55,245 nucleotides of DNA from Rhodobacterales bacterium RIFCSPHIGHO2_02_FULL_62_130 (GCA_001828855.1 MHZT01000008.1:1-55245), one strand, 5' to 3'. Positions 1 through 9,529 are shown, counted from the stretch's first letter. Made by a program: numbers and translations. The notes: generated by a model from the sequence alone, not told the origin.

Positions 1-97
1 AAACCCACCCTTGACCCCAGCATGAACCGAAATCCATAATCAGAGGTGGCTCACTTCTCGGTGAAAAAACCGGCTCAGTTCTGGGTGAAAATCAACA
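1..97. mobile_element. IS21-family terminal remnant (probable)
   Basis: The stretch ends in a GC-rich block followed by GGGTGAAAATCAACA at about 83-97. Almost the same block (CCGGCT[C/T]AG[T/C]TCTGGGTGAAAATCAACA) recurs at 10580-10607, where it forms an inverted repeat with TGTTGATTTTCAC. Such ends, with short internal repeats like CACTTCTCGGTGAAA at 52-66, are typical of IS21-like elements. No IS21 gene is attached here, so this is an isolated end. Family assignment is from memory of IS21 termini and is tentative. Confidence 0.4.
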
Positions 98-135
98 GCG
101 CCTTGCTTGGTAATTTTGGAACCAAGGAGGACGAT

Positions 136-414
136 ATGTCCGCGAACAAATTCACAGATGAGTTCAAGCGCGACGCGGTCGCACAGGTCGAGGATCGGGG
201 TTACCCGGTCCGCGAGGTGGCCGAGCGGTTGGGCGTCAGCACGAAGTCGATCTACACTTGGCAGAAGCAGTTTTCGCGGCCGGCGAAGGTGATCCAGGAG
301 GTCGATGCTCAGGCCGACGAGATCCGCCGCCTCAAGCGCGATCTGGCGCGGGTGACGGAGGAGCGGGACATCCTAAAAAAGGCGACCGCATACTTCGCCA
401 GGGAATCCCGGTGA
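136..414 (+). CDS. IS3-family transposase OrfA
   Basis: This 92-aa protein is the DNA-binding OrfA of an IS3-family element. The N-terminal helix-turn-helix reads FKRDAVAQVEDRGYPVREVA ... STKSIYTWQKQ, followed by a leucine-zipper-like coiled coil (ADEIRRLKRDLARVTEERDI). The ATG at 136 was chosen over an in-frame ATG at 46 because AAGGAGG lies 6 bases upstream and family homology starts there. A slippery A-AAA-AAG run at 375-381 fits programmed -1 frameshifting into OrfB, which lies in the -1 frame and begins as this gene stops (GTGA at 411-414). OrfA is intact but its partner is not. Confidence 0.9.
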   Translation: MSANKFTDEFKRDAVAQVEDRGYPVREVAERLGVSTKSIYTWQKQFSRPAKVIQEVDAQADEIRRLKRDLARVTEERDILKKATAYFARESR

Positions 415-1227
415 GGTATGCGTTCATTGCCGAGAACCGGCTGATCTTTGCGGTCCGGGCCATGTGCCGGATGCTGCTGGTTCATCCCAGCGGCTTTTAT
501 GCATGGCTGCGCGAACCCTTTTCACAACGGGCGTTGGAGGATCAGCGCCAAACGGTGCTTCTGAAGCAGGCTTGGGATGACAGCGGCGAGGTCTATGGCT
601 ACCGCAAGCTGCACGATGATCTGTGCGACATGGGCGAAGACATCAGCCCCAACAGGGCTTGGCGTTTAGCGCGTCTAGCAGGGATAAGGGCCCAGATTGG
701 TTACAAAAAGAAGCCCGGCTATTATGGTGGCAGCCCTGCAGTCGTGGCCGACAACACTTTGAACCGAGAGTTCGATGTCGACGCTCCGGACCAATTCTGG
801 GTCACTGACATAACCTACATCCGCACCCACGAGGGGTTCTTGTATCTGGCGGTCGTGATTGATCTGTTTTCTCGGCGCGTGATCGGTTGGTCGATGCAAG
901 GTCGCACCTATGCAGACCTGCCGTTGCAGGCCCTGCTCATGGCCGTCTGGCGGCGCAAACCAAAGACCAAGGTCCATGTTCATTCTGACCAGGGTTCTCA
1001 GTTCACTGGCTATGAGTGGCAGGAGTTCCTCGAACAGCACAATCTTGTCCCCAGCATGAGCCGCCGCGGAAATTGCTGGGACAACGCTGTCGCCGAGAGC
1101 TTCTTCAACCTGCTCAAACGCGAACGCATCCGCCGCAGGAAATACAAAACCCGCGAAGAAGCGCGCCGCGACATCTTCGATTACATCGAGTTCTTCTACA
1201 ACCCGCAGCGCAAACACGTTAGGAACG
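411..1227 (+). pseudogene. IS3-family transposase OrfB, 3' truncated
   Basis: This is the DDE integrase-core transposase of the element begun by the OrfA at 136. It starts at GTG 411 or is made by -1 frameshift from OrfA. Visible are the first Asp region (FWVTDITYIRTHEG), the second Asp (VHSDQGSQFTG) and the Glu region (NCWDNAVAESFFNLLK), so the catalytic triad is present. Homology stops after YNPQRKHVRNG at about 1227, where IS110 sequence begins on the other strand. Only the last dozen or so residues and the right inverted repeat are missing. The open frame continues to 1577 as junk translated from antisense IS110 DNA. Confidence 0.85.
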
Positions 1228-2165
1228 GTAACGGTGGCGACATTTGCGGGACGTCGCGCCCGCAACTTGGCAAGCCAAACCCAGGTCTTACCCCGCCATC
1301 GCATGATGGACCGGCTACCATGGATGATGAGGCGTCGCAGATAACCGTTCCCACGCTTGCTGATCCCGGCAAGACGATTCACGCCACCTGTCGAATTTTG
1401 CTTTGGGACAAGGCCAAGCCAAGCTGCGAAATGGCGGCCAGACTTGAAGTCCCCGGGATCGCGTGTGGAGGCAATCATGGCGGTCGCAATGACGACCCCA
1501 ACGCCGGGAATTGTCATCAGACGCCTGCACGTTTCATTTTGACGTGCAAAGCATACAAGTTCGGTGTCGATCGCTGAGAGCTTTTCTGCGACCTGTTCAA
1601 GCTGCTCGACGAGGTGAAGCAGCGCATGGCGGGCACCAGCAGGTAAACGGCTATCGGCTTCATCGCGGATCACATCGACTAATATCTTTACCCGATGCGC
1701 GCGCTGCGGGCCAACGATGCCAAATTCCGTCAGATGTCCTCGGATCCCATTAATCAGTTGGGTGCGCTGACGCATCAGCATCTCTCGAACCCGATGCAGG
1801 ACAAGAACTTCCTGCTGGCTTTCCTCTTTAACAGGGACAAATCGCATGGTTGGCCTTGTCAGCGCCTCGCAAATCGCTTCCGCATCCGCTGCGTCATTCT
1901 TGTTCGTCTTGACGTAAGGGCGAACATATTGCGCGGGTAACAGGCGAACATCGTGGCCGAATTGACGGAGAGTTCTGGCCCAGTGATGACTGCCTGGACA
2001 GGCTTCGATCCCGATCTGGCACGGCGGCAACTTCGCGAAATATGGTTCAACCTCGTCGCGCCTAAGCTTTCGACGCAAAATCGGCCGACCATCTTGATCA
2101 GCGCCATGAAGCTGAAAAACGGATTTGGCGATATCCAATCCAACAACTGCTATTGGCTTCGTCAT
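1225..2165 (-). pseudogene. IS110-family transposase, 3' truncated
   Basis: The N-terminal DEDD domain begins MTKPIAVVGLDIAKSVFQ and continues through QYVRPYVKTNKNDAADAEAI. The Transposase_20 region is seen at IPGVGVVIATAMIA and GRHFAAWLGLVPKQNSTGG. Homology ends at RRPANVATV, a few tens of residues before a normal IS110 C-terminus, and the frame then runs into antisense IS3 OrfB. The two genes are convergent and both lose their 3' ends at the same spot near 1225, so this is a recombination junction rather than a simple insertion. About 75 bp upstream of the start (2166-2240) is probably the IS110 5' end next to IS66. Confidence 0.85.
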
Positions 2166-2239
2166 GTTTTACTCCTTCTGCTGCCAATCTGCCGCTTCAG
2201 CATGCACCAACATTGGCAGGTTGGGCGAGAGGGGGCATC

Positions 2240-2790
2240 CATGCCATCATGCGCGGCGCAAACTCAAGGAAGTCTTCGACCGCGACGGATCGGAGATCGC
2301 CGCCGAAGGCCTGCGCCGCATCGCCGAGATCTATGCCATCGAGACCGACATCCGCGGCGTCTCGCCCGGTCAGCGCCTTTCCGCCCGCCAAGCCCGCACC
2401 GCGCCGCTGGTGGCCGACTTCGGCGATTGGCTGCAGGCGCAGCGCCGCAAGATCTCCGCAAAATCCCGCTTGGGTGAAAAACTGACCTACATCCATAACC
2501 ACTGGGGCGGGCTGCAAACCTTCCTGCAGGACGGCCGCGTGGAGATCGACAGCAACAGGGTCGAAAACCTGATCCGTCCCATCGCGCTGAACCGCAAGAA
2601 TGCCCTCTTTGCAGGTCACGACGAAGGCGGCGTCGCCTGGGGCCGCATCGCCTCGCTCATCGAGACCTGCAAGATCAATGGCGTCGAGCCCTTCGCCTAC
2701 CTCAAGGCCACCCTGACCGCGCTCGCCAACGGCCACCCTCAAAGCCGCCTCGACGATCTGCTGCCGTGGAACTTCAGCCCGTCAACCTAA
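2240..2790 (+). pseudogene. IS66-family transposase TnpC, C-terminal fragment
   Basis: Homology starts at HARRKLKEVFD, directly after the IS110 boundary, and runs to the natural stop (LPWNFSPST). It carries typical C-terminal IS66 motifs: the transposase core end (WGGLQTFLQDGRVEIDSNRVENLIRPIALNRKN, written here in two overlapping parts of the family signature), the zinc-free tail CKINGVEPFAYL, and LDDLLPW. The N-terminal half with the HTH and the first catalytic residues has been lost. The remaining right end of the IS66 element abuts another IS3 fragment at about 2800-2816. Confidence 0.85.
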
Positions 2791-2815
2791 CGCGACCGTG
2801 CTACCCAGCGACCGC

Positions 2816-3538
2816 TTACAGACCATTGATCGTTTCCGCCAAAGCATTGTCATAAGCATCCCCGACGCTGCCAACCGAGGGTTCGATGCCCGCTTTTGCC
2901 AGGCGTTCTGTGTATCGGATGGATACGTATTGGCTGCCGCGGTCGCTGTGGTGAATGAGGCCGGCCTTGTAAACCGGCCTGCGCGCATAGAGGGCTTGTT
3001 CAAGCGCATCTAGAACGAAGTCGGTCTTCGCAGAACGTGACACTTTCCAGCCGACGATGCGGTTGGCGAAGGTGTCGATGACAAAGACCACGTAGACAAA
3101 GCCCTGCCAGGTTGAGACATAGGTGAAGTCGCTGACCCACAGCATATTTGGCGCTGGCGCGCGGAACTTACGGTTCACCTTGTCGCGTGGACAGGGCACT
3201 GACGTGTCGGGGATTATCGTTTTCATGGCCTTTCCTCGAACGATTCCCCGCAAACCCATGCCTTTCATGAGGCGAGCAACGGTGCAGCGCGCCACGGCTT
3301 CACCTTCACGGCACAGCTGCCGCCAGGCTTTACGGACGCCGTAAACCTCCCAGTTGGCATCCCAGACCTTCTGGATTTTGGGCCGCAACACCGCATCCCG
3401 CTGCTGGCGTGCCGAGGCCTTGGACGGATCGGCGCGCACAACGAGGCAGGCGTAGTAAGTGGATGGGGCAATCGGCAGCTCCCTGCAGATCGACTCGACC
3501 CCATGGACCACGCGATTATCGTCAATAAAGCCGATCAT
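2816..3538 (-). pseudogene. IS3-family (IS3 group) transposase OrfB, 3' truncated
   Basis: DDE transposase starting MIGFIDDNRVVHGVESICRE. It contains WVSDFTYVSTWQGF (first Asp), IHHSDRGSQYVSIRYTERL (second Asp) and GDAYDNALAETINGL, where the frame stops just after the catalytic Glu. About 50 C-terminal residues are missing compared with the intact relative at 20183-21088. The start codon overlaps the OrfA stop as ATGA (3535-3538). The protein is related to, but clearly different from, the intact copy, so these are two separate IS3-group elements. Confidence 0.85.
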
Positions 3539-3618
3539 GGCTTGAATGGGCGGTCGAGTTCCGCCTGCGCAAAATAAGCCGACGCCTTGCTCAGGATCTC
3601 ATTTGCTTGCCGAAGTTG
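3535..3618 (-). pseudogene. IS3-family OrfA, 3' fragment
   Basis: The last ~27 codons of an OrfA remain (LRQANEILSKASAYFAQAEL then DRPFKP), read directly upstream of the OrfB at 2816-3538 and joined to it by an ATGA overlap. The 5' part is lost at about 3620, where unrelated sequence with IS21-like end motifs begins. Confidence 0.75.
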
Positions 3619-3620
3619 TC

Positions 3621-3858
3621 AATCGGCGCGCAAAACTAACCCCCTATTGGGGCTCACTCCATACCCGGGTCACTTCTCAGTGGAAACCGACAGTCCTGAT
3701 CACACGCCGGTCAAGAGGAAGGCTTGATTTCAGGCATTCAGGCTTGGGTCTAGCCTTGTCGGGGGGAATTACCATGATCGCCTGTCACCAAGATTGCTAG
3801 AAGTGGCGTCTTGTTGACCGGAAAGGTTTTCATTTTTAGCCAAAGTCAGCTACCGATT
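3621..3858. other. Intergenic remnant with IS21-like end motifs
   Basis: No gene is visible. The block at about 3650-3690 contains CTCACTCCATACCCGGGTCA and CACTTCTCAGTGGAAACC, which resemble the short repeats near the IS21-like end at 40-97. It is probably another worn IS21 terminus between the IS3 and IS5 remnants. Confidence 0.3.
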
Positions 3859-3899
3859 CTAGAATGCTCCGGCGGATGAATGTCGCCCCCCTCCGGGCA

Positions 3900-4113
3900 T
3901 CACCAACTTTCGCGCGTTTCTCTGTTGTAGATACATCAGCCCAGCCACCAACAGCGGTGACGTCACCGGTCGCCATGTCGTCAATGGAAAGAACTCGGCC
4001 CAATAGGTTTCGAAGAACAGCCCGTCGATCAGCGCAGACAGCTCGTGGCGCATGTCGATCAATTGTGGACGAGGGAGATCGTCTTGTTCCTCAGGGCGCT
4101 GACAGTGTTTCAT
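3900..4113 (-). pseudogene. IS5-family transposase, N-terminal fragment
   Basis: Reading from an internal ATG at 4113, the frame gives a recognisable IS5-type N-terminus: QLIDMRHELSALIDGLFFE then TYWAEFFP and RPVTSPLLVAGLMYLQQ. Homology ends there and the rest is non-homologous. The catalytic DDE core is absent, so the fragment is inactive. It lies just downstream of the glycosyltransferase operon and marks its IS-bounded edge. Confidence 0.6.
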
Positions 4114-4232
4114 CGTGGCTTCCAAATTTGCAGGCATTTCAACCAAATTATACGAAACCGTGCAGGAAAGAGCGACAATAATGTTGCCATAATCACGCAA
4201 AATCAATGCAGTAAGGGTTGTTCAGATGCCGA

Positions 4233-5066
4233 CTAAATCACTCCGTAGAATCTTGACGGAAGCTCAACAACTGGCGTTCCAGGAATCATTGCGGGCTTGT
4301 TCCACGCATAAATCGGGCGAACAAAAGTCTGACGCCTTAGTGCCTTTGGTATATAGTAGTCGAAATCTCTGGGCGTCGAATTAGTTATTATACCGAACAA
4401 TGCCTCGCGTCTGGCAAGGTGCTGGCGCCAATTCTGTGCCAAACGGTCGGCATCGCAGGTCTTTCCACTCGAAAGTCGGTAGTCTACCATCCCAAAATGT
4501 AGATGATAGAGATCAGGTGCAATATGGAAGTTTCGCCCCTTCACCCTGTGAAGTCCAGAACCCCAATTAACTGCGCGAAAGCTGATTGACGGCTTAGTGT
4601 AGCGGGCCGAAACATGTGCAAAACGACGTTGGCCAAGAAATGGCCGCGAAATATCCAACTCAAGCTCAAGCTTAAGATGCTGGCCAATATCAAGACCGAG
4701 ACCGGAAACCGTAGAGCCAGAGCGCGGTGCGCGCTCCAGGTAATCGACTAGATTTTTATAACCTGCAGGATCAGGAATGATGAACTCGTCAACATCAGTA
4801 GCTATCACTACCGGCATTAGTCGATGCAATCCCCGTCCAATGTTTGATATCAAACCGGCACGGCGTGCGTCTGATTTAAGGCGCTCGGTAGGTAGATGGG
4901 GGATACGAAGAAAATTAACGCCGGAAGCGTTTTCAGGGATTTCCTGATCATATCCATCCAGAACTACGAACAGATGCTCGCGTCCGAAAAGGGAGCCATA
5001 ATAGTCAATCCATTTCCTGAGAAAGATCAGGTCATTGCGAACGGAAGTTATAACTGCGACGTCCAA
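4233..5066 (-). CDS. Glycosyltransferase family 2-like protein (PF13704 type)
   Basis: This 277-aa protein begins MDVAVITSVRNDLIFLRKWI, the nucleotide-binding start of GT-A enzymes of the Glyco_tranf_2_4 type common in Rhodobacteraceae. The DxD-like motif is VVIATDVDEFIIPD (around residue 90). Later conserved segments are HVSARYTKPSISF and YHLHFGMVDY. The start is a TTG; an in-frame stop lies four codons upstream and no ATG precedes the conserved core. It is the last gene of a four-gene minus-strand operon, about 185 bp after the previous one. Base composition is AT-richer than the ABC operon nearby, suggesting separate acquisition. The sugar transferred is unknown. Confidence 0.8.
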   Translation of the reverse strand: MDVAVITSVRNDLIFLRKWIDYYGSLFGREHLFVVLDGYDQEIPENASGVNFLRIPHLPTERLKSDARRAGLISNIGRGLHRLMPVVIATDVDEFIIPDPAGYKNLVDYLERAPRSGSTVSGLGLDIGQHLKLELELDISRPFLGQRRFAHVSARYTKPSISFRAVNWGSGLHRVKGRNFHIAPDLYHLHFGMVDYRLSSGKTCDADRLAQNWRQHLARREALFGIITNSTPRDFDYYIPKALRRQTFVRPIYAWNKPAMIPGTPVVELPSRFYGVI

Positions 5067-5250
5067 ACTTAGTCCCTACTCAGCCTCTGGCTGGCTATGT
5101 CTGATTTTGGGTGATCGGTCTGATCAGGCGGTTTTTGGTTTTGGCGAGATTCGTATGAGCAGCCCGTCGTTGAATTTGTCACATTCGATGACGCGAGGCA
5201 GCTGATTTGCGCAGGCGAGGCTGCCAGTACGAGGGTGAAGGCCAACAGAC

Positions 5251-6216
5251 TCATGGATTTTTGTGACAATACTCCCAAAATTTTCGAATCGAGACCCACA
5301 TGCGCCAGAGCCGACTTTCCACTTTATAAAGGACACGCAAACCTGTGCTCCTCGAATAATCTTGGAAAACAAATGGGCGAACTACCGTGTCGTTCGAGGG
5401 GCGCAAAAAATCCTCGGCGACGGGCAACTGACCATCGGATAAGGACCTCAGTCTGACTTCTTCTGCATCGGTCAAGGTGTGAAATCGAATCAACTCATTA
5501 TTGCGCTGACTTTGCACAATTTTACTAGCCAAATATAATTTACGATCACGATAACTGGGGACTTCGGGGCAGTAGAAGGCTAAGGGCGCCTTAAGGTATG
5601 GCATATATTTAAAATATCTTCGGGCCAATACTTGATTCTTGCGCTCCTGATCTTCAAAAATCCAATCAACTTTACGTAGTTTGCCAACATCAGCAATCAT
5701 CACATCGCAATAGCAATGGTCAATATGGCATCTCTGAAACGAATCTTTAGGCACGATCAGGCCCTGCACTGCCTCCTTATGAAACTGATGGGCGAAGCGG
5801 CCGATATCCATCTTCTTGAAAAATTGTGGTCGAACAAATGCGATATCTGGATCTAAAAAAGCAGCAGCGAGAACTTGCAACGTTTCTACGTCTACAGCAC
5901 GTACAAATTGCATGTCATCTTGCAAAAAAATAATGTAGGGAGTCGTGCATTGCATCAAAGCACGCTGCATATTGCGATACAGCGCCCCATGGCGATCTTG
6001 CCCCATGCCATTATACTGGCTCGCTTCGATGCGAACTGACTCACTTGGCAGGTGCCGCAATGTTTTACGGGTTTCTGGATCGTCGCTGTCATCATCGTAA
6101 ACAACGATAGCGGCGCGAGGAAAACATGTCACACAAGATGTGACACAGTTTTCCAGCAATGCGCCACGATTGTATGAAAAGATTGCAACTGTAAAATCCG
6201 CTCCTTGCAGCGCCAT
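5251..6216 (-). CDS. Glycosyltransferase family 2
   Basis: A 321-aa GT-A fold enzyme. The N-terminus FTVAIFSYNRGALLENCV and the motifs AAIVVYDDDSDD (around 38-48) and IIFLQDDMQF (DxD-like, around 97) fit an inverting GT2. The C-terminal third (from about 230) has no recognisable domain and ends in a basic, aromatic segment (LWRMWVSIRKFW) that may touch the membrane. Its ATG lies 3 bp after the stop of the upstream gene, so the two are co-translated. It probably adds one sugar to a surface glycan; donor and acceptor cannot be read from sequence. Confidence 0.8.
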   Translation of the reverse strand: MALQGADFTVAIFSYNRGALLENCVTSCVTCFPRAAIVVYDDDSDDPETRKTLRHLPSESVRIEASQYNGMGQDRHGALYRNMQRALMQCTTPYIIFLQDDMQFVRAVDVETLQVLAAAFLDPDIAFVRPQFFKKMDIGRFAHQFHKEAVQGLIVPKDSFQRCHIDHCYCDVMIADVGKLRKVDWIFEDQERKNQVLARRYFKYMPYLKAPLAFYCPEVPSYRDRKLYLASKIVQSQRNNELIRFHTLTDAEEVRLRSLSDGQLPVAEDFLRPSNDTVVRPFVFQDYSRSTGLRVLYKVESRLWRMWVSIRKFWEYCHKNP

Positions 6217-6219
6217 GAC

Positions 6220-7254
6220 TCAGACCTTTATTTCGGTATTTGATAAAAAAATTTGTTCAAATTTTCTCATGACATGTTCTGGCGCAAATTGCAGATAGCG
6301 ATCTGAAGGTGGCAGTGTACTTGGATCTTGTGAAAGTAAGATTCTTAATTCTTTCCTTGTGCGGAAATAGTGAGCAGTGTCCCCCAATATTTGATAATGA
6401 CATCTGTCTTTTGCCCTTGCTCTGAACTGCACTATAACAGGTTTGCCACGCACAGAAAATTCACCAAGTGCGATCCCAAACGTTTCGCCGCGTCGCCGAG
6501 CGTGGATCATCGCATCACATGAGTTAATAAACCGCTCTTTGCTTTCAAAATCAGAAATTTCATCAATATAAACCAGTCTTCCTGTGCCCAAGGCCTTGGC
6601 TATGCGCGCCCTAGTCCAGGGGAACCATTCAGGCAAACGTGTTTTTACAAAAACAAAATACTTGGTTTTGTCACGCGAAATTGTATCAAGGATTACATTG
6701 GTGGCCAGCATACTTTTGAAACTATCTATTCCTCCGATCATGCCATAGACGTGCGCGGTTTCAGGAATACCCAAATCCGCACGCATCGTGTCGGATTTGT
6801 TATGCGGTGCTCTAATAATATGGGGAACAAAATCATACCGACCACCTGATGCCGCATCACTTAGCCATTCAGAAATATAGGCATAGACATCACCATGCGG
6901 ATCGCAGTTTTTAAAAACGGTATGTACAACATTTCTGACACCCCCAACATGAACGCCATCGTTGCCACTGGTTTTAATCAGGTAACACGTGCTGGCTTCG
7001 GTATCCGCAGCAAACGCATCCAGTTCAGCCTGTGACTTGTAGATCAGCGTCCGAAATCGCTGTATGAATTTTTCTTTCATGGCATCAGATTCAACGCCGT
7101 CGGCAGGAAAAGCAACTACAGATTGATTGCCGAGAATTTCTTCGTTGAATTGAGCGTAATCAAAGATTGCAACTTCGGTTCCGCGTACGGTCAAGGTGCT
7201 GCTGTGAAACAGGACCACCTTACCCTCCACATTGCGCGGTCTATCTGACATCAT
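6220..7254 (-). CDS. GT-B fold glycosyltransferase (family 4-like)
   Basis: A 344-aa protein with a GT-B layout. The N-terminal part starts KVVLFHSSTLTVRGTEVAIFDYA. The C-terminal part has the E-x7-E-like segment RRRGETFGIALGEFSVRGKPVI, typical of GT4 donor-nucleotide binding. The ATG at 7254 is preferred over an upstream TTG at 7263; either overlaps the stop of the GT25 gene (7241), so the genes are translationally coupled. The family match is moderate because the middle diverges from common GT4 proteins. The role is inferred from its position between other glycosyltransferases. Confidence 0.7.
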   Translation of the reverse strand: MMSDRPRNVEGKVVLFHSSTLTVRGTEVAIFDYAQFNEEILGNQSVVAFPADGVESDAMKEKFIQRFRTLIYKSQAELDAFAADTEASTCYLIKTSGNDGVHVGGVRNVVHTVFKNCDPHGDVYAYISEWLSDAASGGRYDFVPHIIRAPHNKSDTMRADLGIPETAHVYGMIGGIDSFKSMLATNVILDTISRDKTKYFVFVKTRLPEWFPWTRARIAKALGTGRLVYIDEISDFESKERFINSCDAMIHARRRGETFGIALGEFSVRGKPVIVQFRARAKDRCHYQILGDTAHYFRTRKELRILLSQDPSTLPPSDRYLQFAPEHVMRKFEQIFLSNTEIKV

Positions 7255-8035
7255 TGCACCCAAATTCCAGAACGCGCACTTGATAATGCATTAGGACAAT
7301 ACCTACCAGAAGACGGGGGACTATTGAAATTTCCGCCCGAAGCCTCTTGATGCGATTTTTCATTTTGTTCGCTTCCGCAACGGCTACGGTTTGAATTGAG
7401 GACGTCATACTTATATCGGGCTTGACCAATGCAGGAAACATTTGCGAAATTGGCATTTTAGAAAACAGTGTTGATACATTAGGATTAAACATAATGTGAT
7501 CAATTGGCATGTTTGGGTGCGGATAATCGTTCAAAATTTGCGCAGCACTCTTACGATCAATTACATATCCAGCACTCCCATAATTTACACCCTTCAGATC
7601 ATAAATTTTATACGATCCGAATTTAACCCTAATATCGGTTCGAACAATAAGGCGCTTCTTTTCTCCTGATGGTGTTTGGCGGTTAATGTTAATCAGGCCC
7701 GTCACACCAGATGTCATGAGAGCTTCAACACCCCGCGCAAAATCGGGTGCAAGAACAGCGTCATCTTCCAACACCACGGCATGTGTATGGTCAGTCAATA
7801 GAAACGCTTGTAGGATCTGCATGTGACTTGCGGTGCATGCTTGCGCACCCACAGGCATGCGCGGAATGGGGCCATCACGGGAGACCATTTTGTCCAAATC
7901 TTGAGGTGCCATTGCCGACCCATCTATTGCAACGAATCGTTCCCATTTAACGCTTTGGGCGCTCAACTGATTGGTCAATTTAGCCAGTCGGTCGGGATTT
8001 CGGTCTAAGTTCAACAGATAGGTAGTATAGGACAT
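7241..8035 (-). CDS. Glycosyltransferase family 25 (LPS/OS glycosyltransferase)
   Basis: A 264-aa protein with a clear GT25 profile: YLLNLDRNPDRLAKLTNQL at the N-terminus, then MPVGAQACTASHMQILQ and HAVVLEDDAVLAPDF (the ED/DD motif, about residues 86-100), and later NYGSAGYVIDRKSAAQILN. Family members often add galactose or glucose to lipooligosaccharide in Gram-negatives. It is the first gene of the four-gene minus-strand glycosyltransferase operon; its ATG at 8035 follows a ~100-bp stretch that should hold the promoter. Sequence is AT-rich relative to the flanks. Confidence 0.85.
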   Translation of the reverse strand: MSYTTYLLNLDRNPDRLAKLTNQLSAQSVKWERFVAIDGSAMAPQDLDKMVSRDGPIPRMPVGAQACTASHMQILQAFLLTDHTHAVVLEDDAVLAPDFARGVEALMTSGVTGLININRQTPSGEKKRLIVRTDIRVKFGSYKIYDLKGVNYGSAGYVIDRKSAAQILNDYPHPNMPIDHIMFNPNVSTLFSKMPISQMFPALVKPDISMTSSIQTVAVAEANKMKNRIKRLRAEISIVPRLLVGIVLMHYQVRVLEFGCNDVR

Positions 8036-8166
8036 CGTAAACTAAGCCATCCAGTCGTGTATTGTCTATGATCTTCCCGAACCCCGTATTGGCGGATGCA
8101 CGAACACGTGCAGAAATGATCCGGAAACGCGAATTTCGGCGGTTAGCAGGCTGCTAAAGATTTGTT

Positions 8167-8304
8167 AAGCCTACCCTCTGGCAAAAACTGGCCCGCCTTT
8201 TGCCAAGAACGGCCAAAAATCGTATTTTATTTTCTGTTGCCGGAAAGACTTTCCGATTTCTGAAATCTGGTCGGGGCGTTTCAGCACTTTTTCAGCAGCC
8301 TGCT
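8167..8304 (+). pseudogene. DDE transposase C-terminal fragment (probable)
   Basis: The translated stretch KPTLWQKLARLLPRTAKNR ... FRFLKSGRGVSALFQQPA looks like the tail of an IS4/IS5/IS1182-type transposase. It is bounded by similar palindromic blocks, AGCAGGCTGCT near 8146-8156 and CAGCAGCCTGCT near 8293-8304. The start is missing and the frame runs on into unrelated sequence. Family assignment is uncertain. Confidence 0.4.
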
Positions 8305-8309
8305 CTAAG

Positions 8310-8570
8310 GTTGCGCTCCCTTCGGAATAGGCTCGTTGAACCCAATGATCCTAACCTAGGTGTCAAGGTCACCGCACCTGTTTCCCGCGAACCGACTAGA
8401 CTAATCGAAGCCATCACCCGGTCACTGCGTAATGCGGAGCTCACCCGCACGGAAGCAGCGGATCGTCCTAGCTGCGTGAATGCTTTGTTCAGCCCGAACT
8501 GCATGGCGTGCGCTGGAAGGGCGACGCCGAGCGAAACAAATGTGCAAGTACTCATTAGACCAAACATCAA
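8310..8570 (-). other. Possible truncated small secreted-protein ORF
   Basis: A minus-strand frame contains a signal-peptide-like stretch (MFGLMSTCTFVSLGVALPAH then AMQFG), preceded by positively charged KRSN. It runs until it meets the transposase remnant at about 8304, so it would be a 3'-truncated gene. The sequence after the cleavage site is not recognisable. It may be chance coding in a remnant-rich region. Confidence 0.2.
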
Positions 8571-8678
8571 ATTTGACCTTTTAACATTGATTGACTTGGA
8601 CTTTCGCCCAAGCATCACTGCGTTGCAAAGTATCTTATGTGAGCTACTCCCCAACTCTTGGACAGATTTCCGGCTGAT

Positions 8679-9529
8679 TTAAGCTACTGCCTGCACCTGC
8701 TGATCGGTTTGGGTTGCGTTGAAGTAGACCACGGCGGGCGGTTGACCGCCATGGGCGGCGTGGGGCCGCTGGTGGTTGTAAAAGGTGATCCAGCGTCCGA
8801 CGCCAGCTCGGGTCTGTGACCCGGTTTCCCAGGCGTGCAGGTAGACGCATTCGTATTTCAGGGACCGCCTAGGCGTTCAATGAAGATGTTGTCGAGGTAG
8901 CGGGCTTTGCCATCCATCGATATCTTGGTCTTTGCCCGCTTCAGCCGGTCGGTCCAGTCGAAGGACGTGAAGTGCGACCCCCGTGTTCATGATCTCCGGC
9001 ACGCCGAACTTGTGGATCGCCTCGTTCAGTGCCTCGACGCAGAACTCGACCTCCAGCGTGTTGGAGATGCGCCAGGCCAGAACCTTGCGGGTGAACCAGT
9101 CCAGAATATGGGCACAAAATAGAGGAAGCCCCTGCGCATCGGCAGGTAGGTGATGTCTGCGCACCAGTCCTGATTGGGCCGGTCGATCCGCAGCCCGCCG
9201 AGCAGGTAGGGGTAGGTCTTGTGGCCTTTCGCAGGCTTGCTGGTGTTGGGTTTCTGGTAGATCGGCATCAATCGCATAAGGCGCATCAGCCGCCGGATGC
9301 GCTTTTTGTCCACGGCATGGCCCTTGTTCTGCAGGTGCCATGTCATCTGCCGGACACCGTAGAACGGCGTGTCCAAAAACTGCTTGTCGACCAGCAACAT
9401 CAGGTCGAGGTTCATCGCCGTCTCGCCCTGCGGAGCATAGTAAAACGACGACCGCGAGATCGACAGCAGGCGGCACTGCGCTCCGACCGACAGTTGGGGG
9501 TGGTTACGCTCTATCATCCCGCGCCTCAC
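8679..9529 (-). pseudogene. IS3-family transposase OrfB, frameshifted
   Basis: The transposase must be pieced together from several frames. The N-terminus (QLSVGAQCRLLSISRSSFYY, DTPFYGVRQMTWHLQNKG, DWCADITYLPMRRGFLY) is in one frame. ILDWFTRKVLAWRISNTLEV and FGVPEIMNT are in a second. The tail (ECVYLHAWETGS ... FYNHQRPHAAHGGQPP) is in a third, ending at TAA 8679-8681. There is also a small duplication (LMRLMRLM) near residue 80. At least two frameshifts separate the catalytic residues, so it is inactive. Confidence 0.8.

Noticed and set aside
675-1224. Extension of the IS110 frame to 496 residues
   Set aside because: The C-terminal ~180 residues are antisense IS3 OrfB, not IS110.
1228-1577. 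Extension of the IS3 OrfB frame past 1227
   Set aside because: This part is antisense IS110 sequence and has no OrfB similarity.
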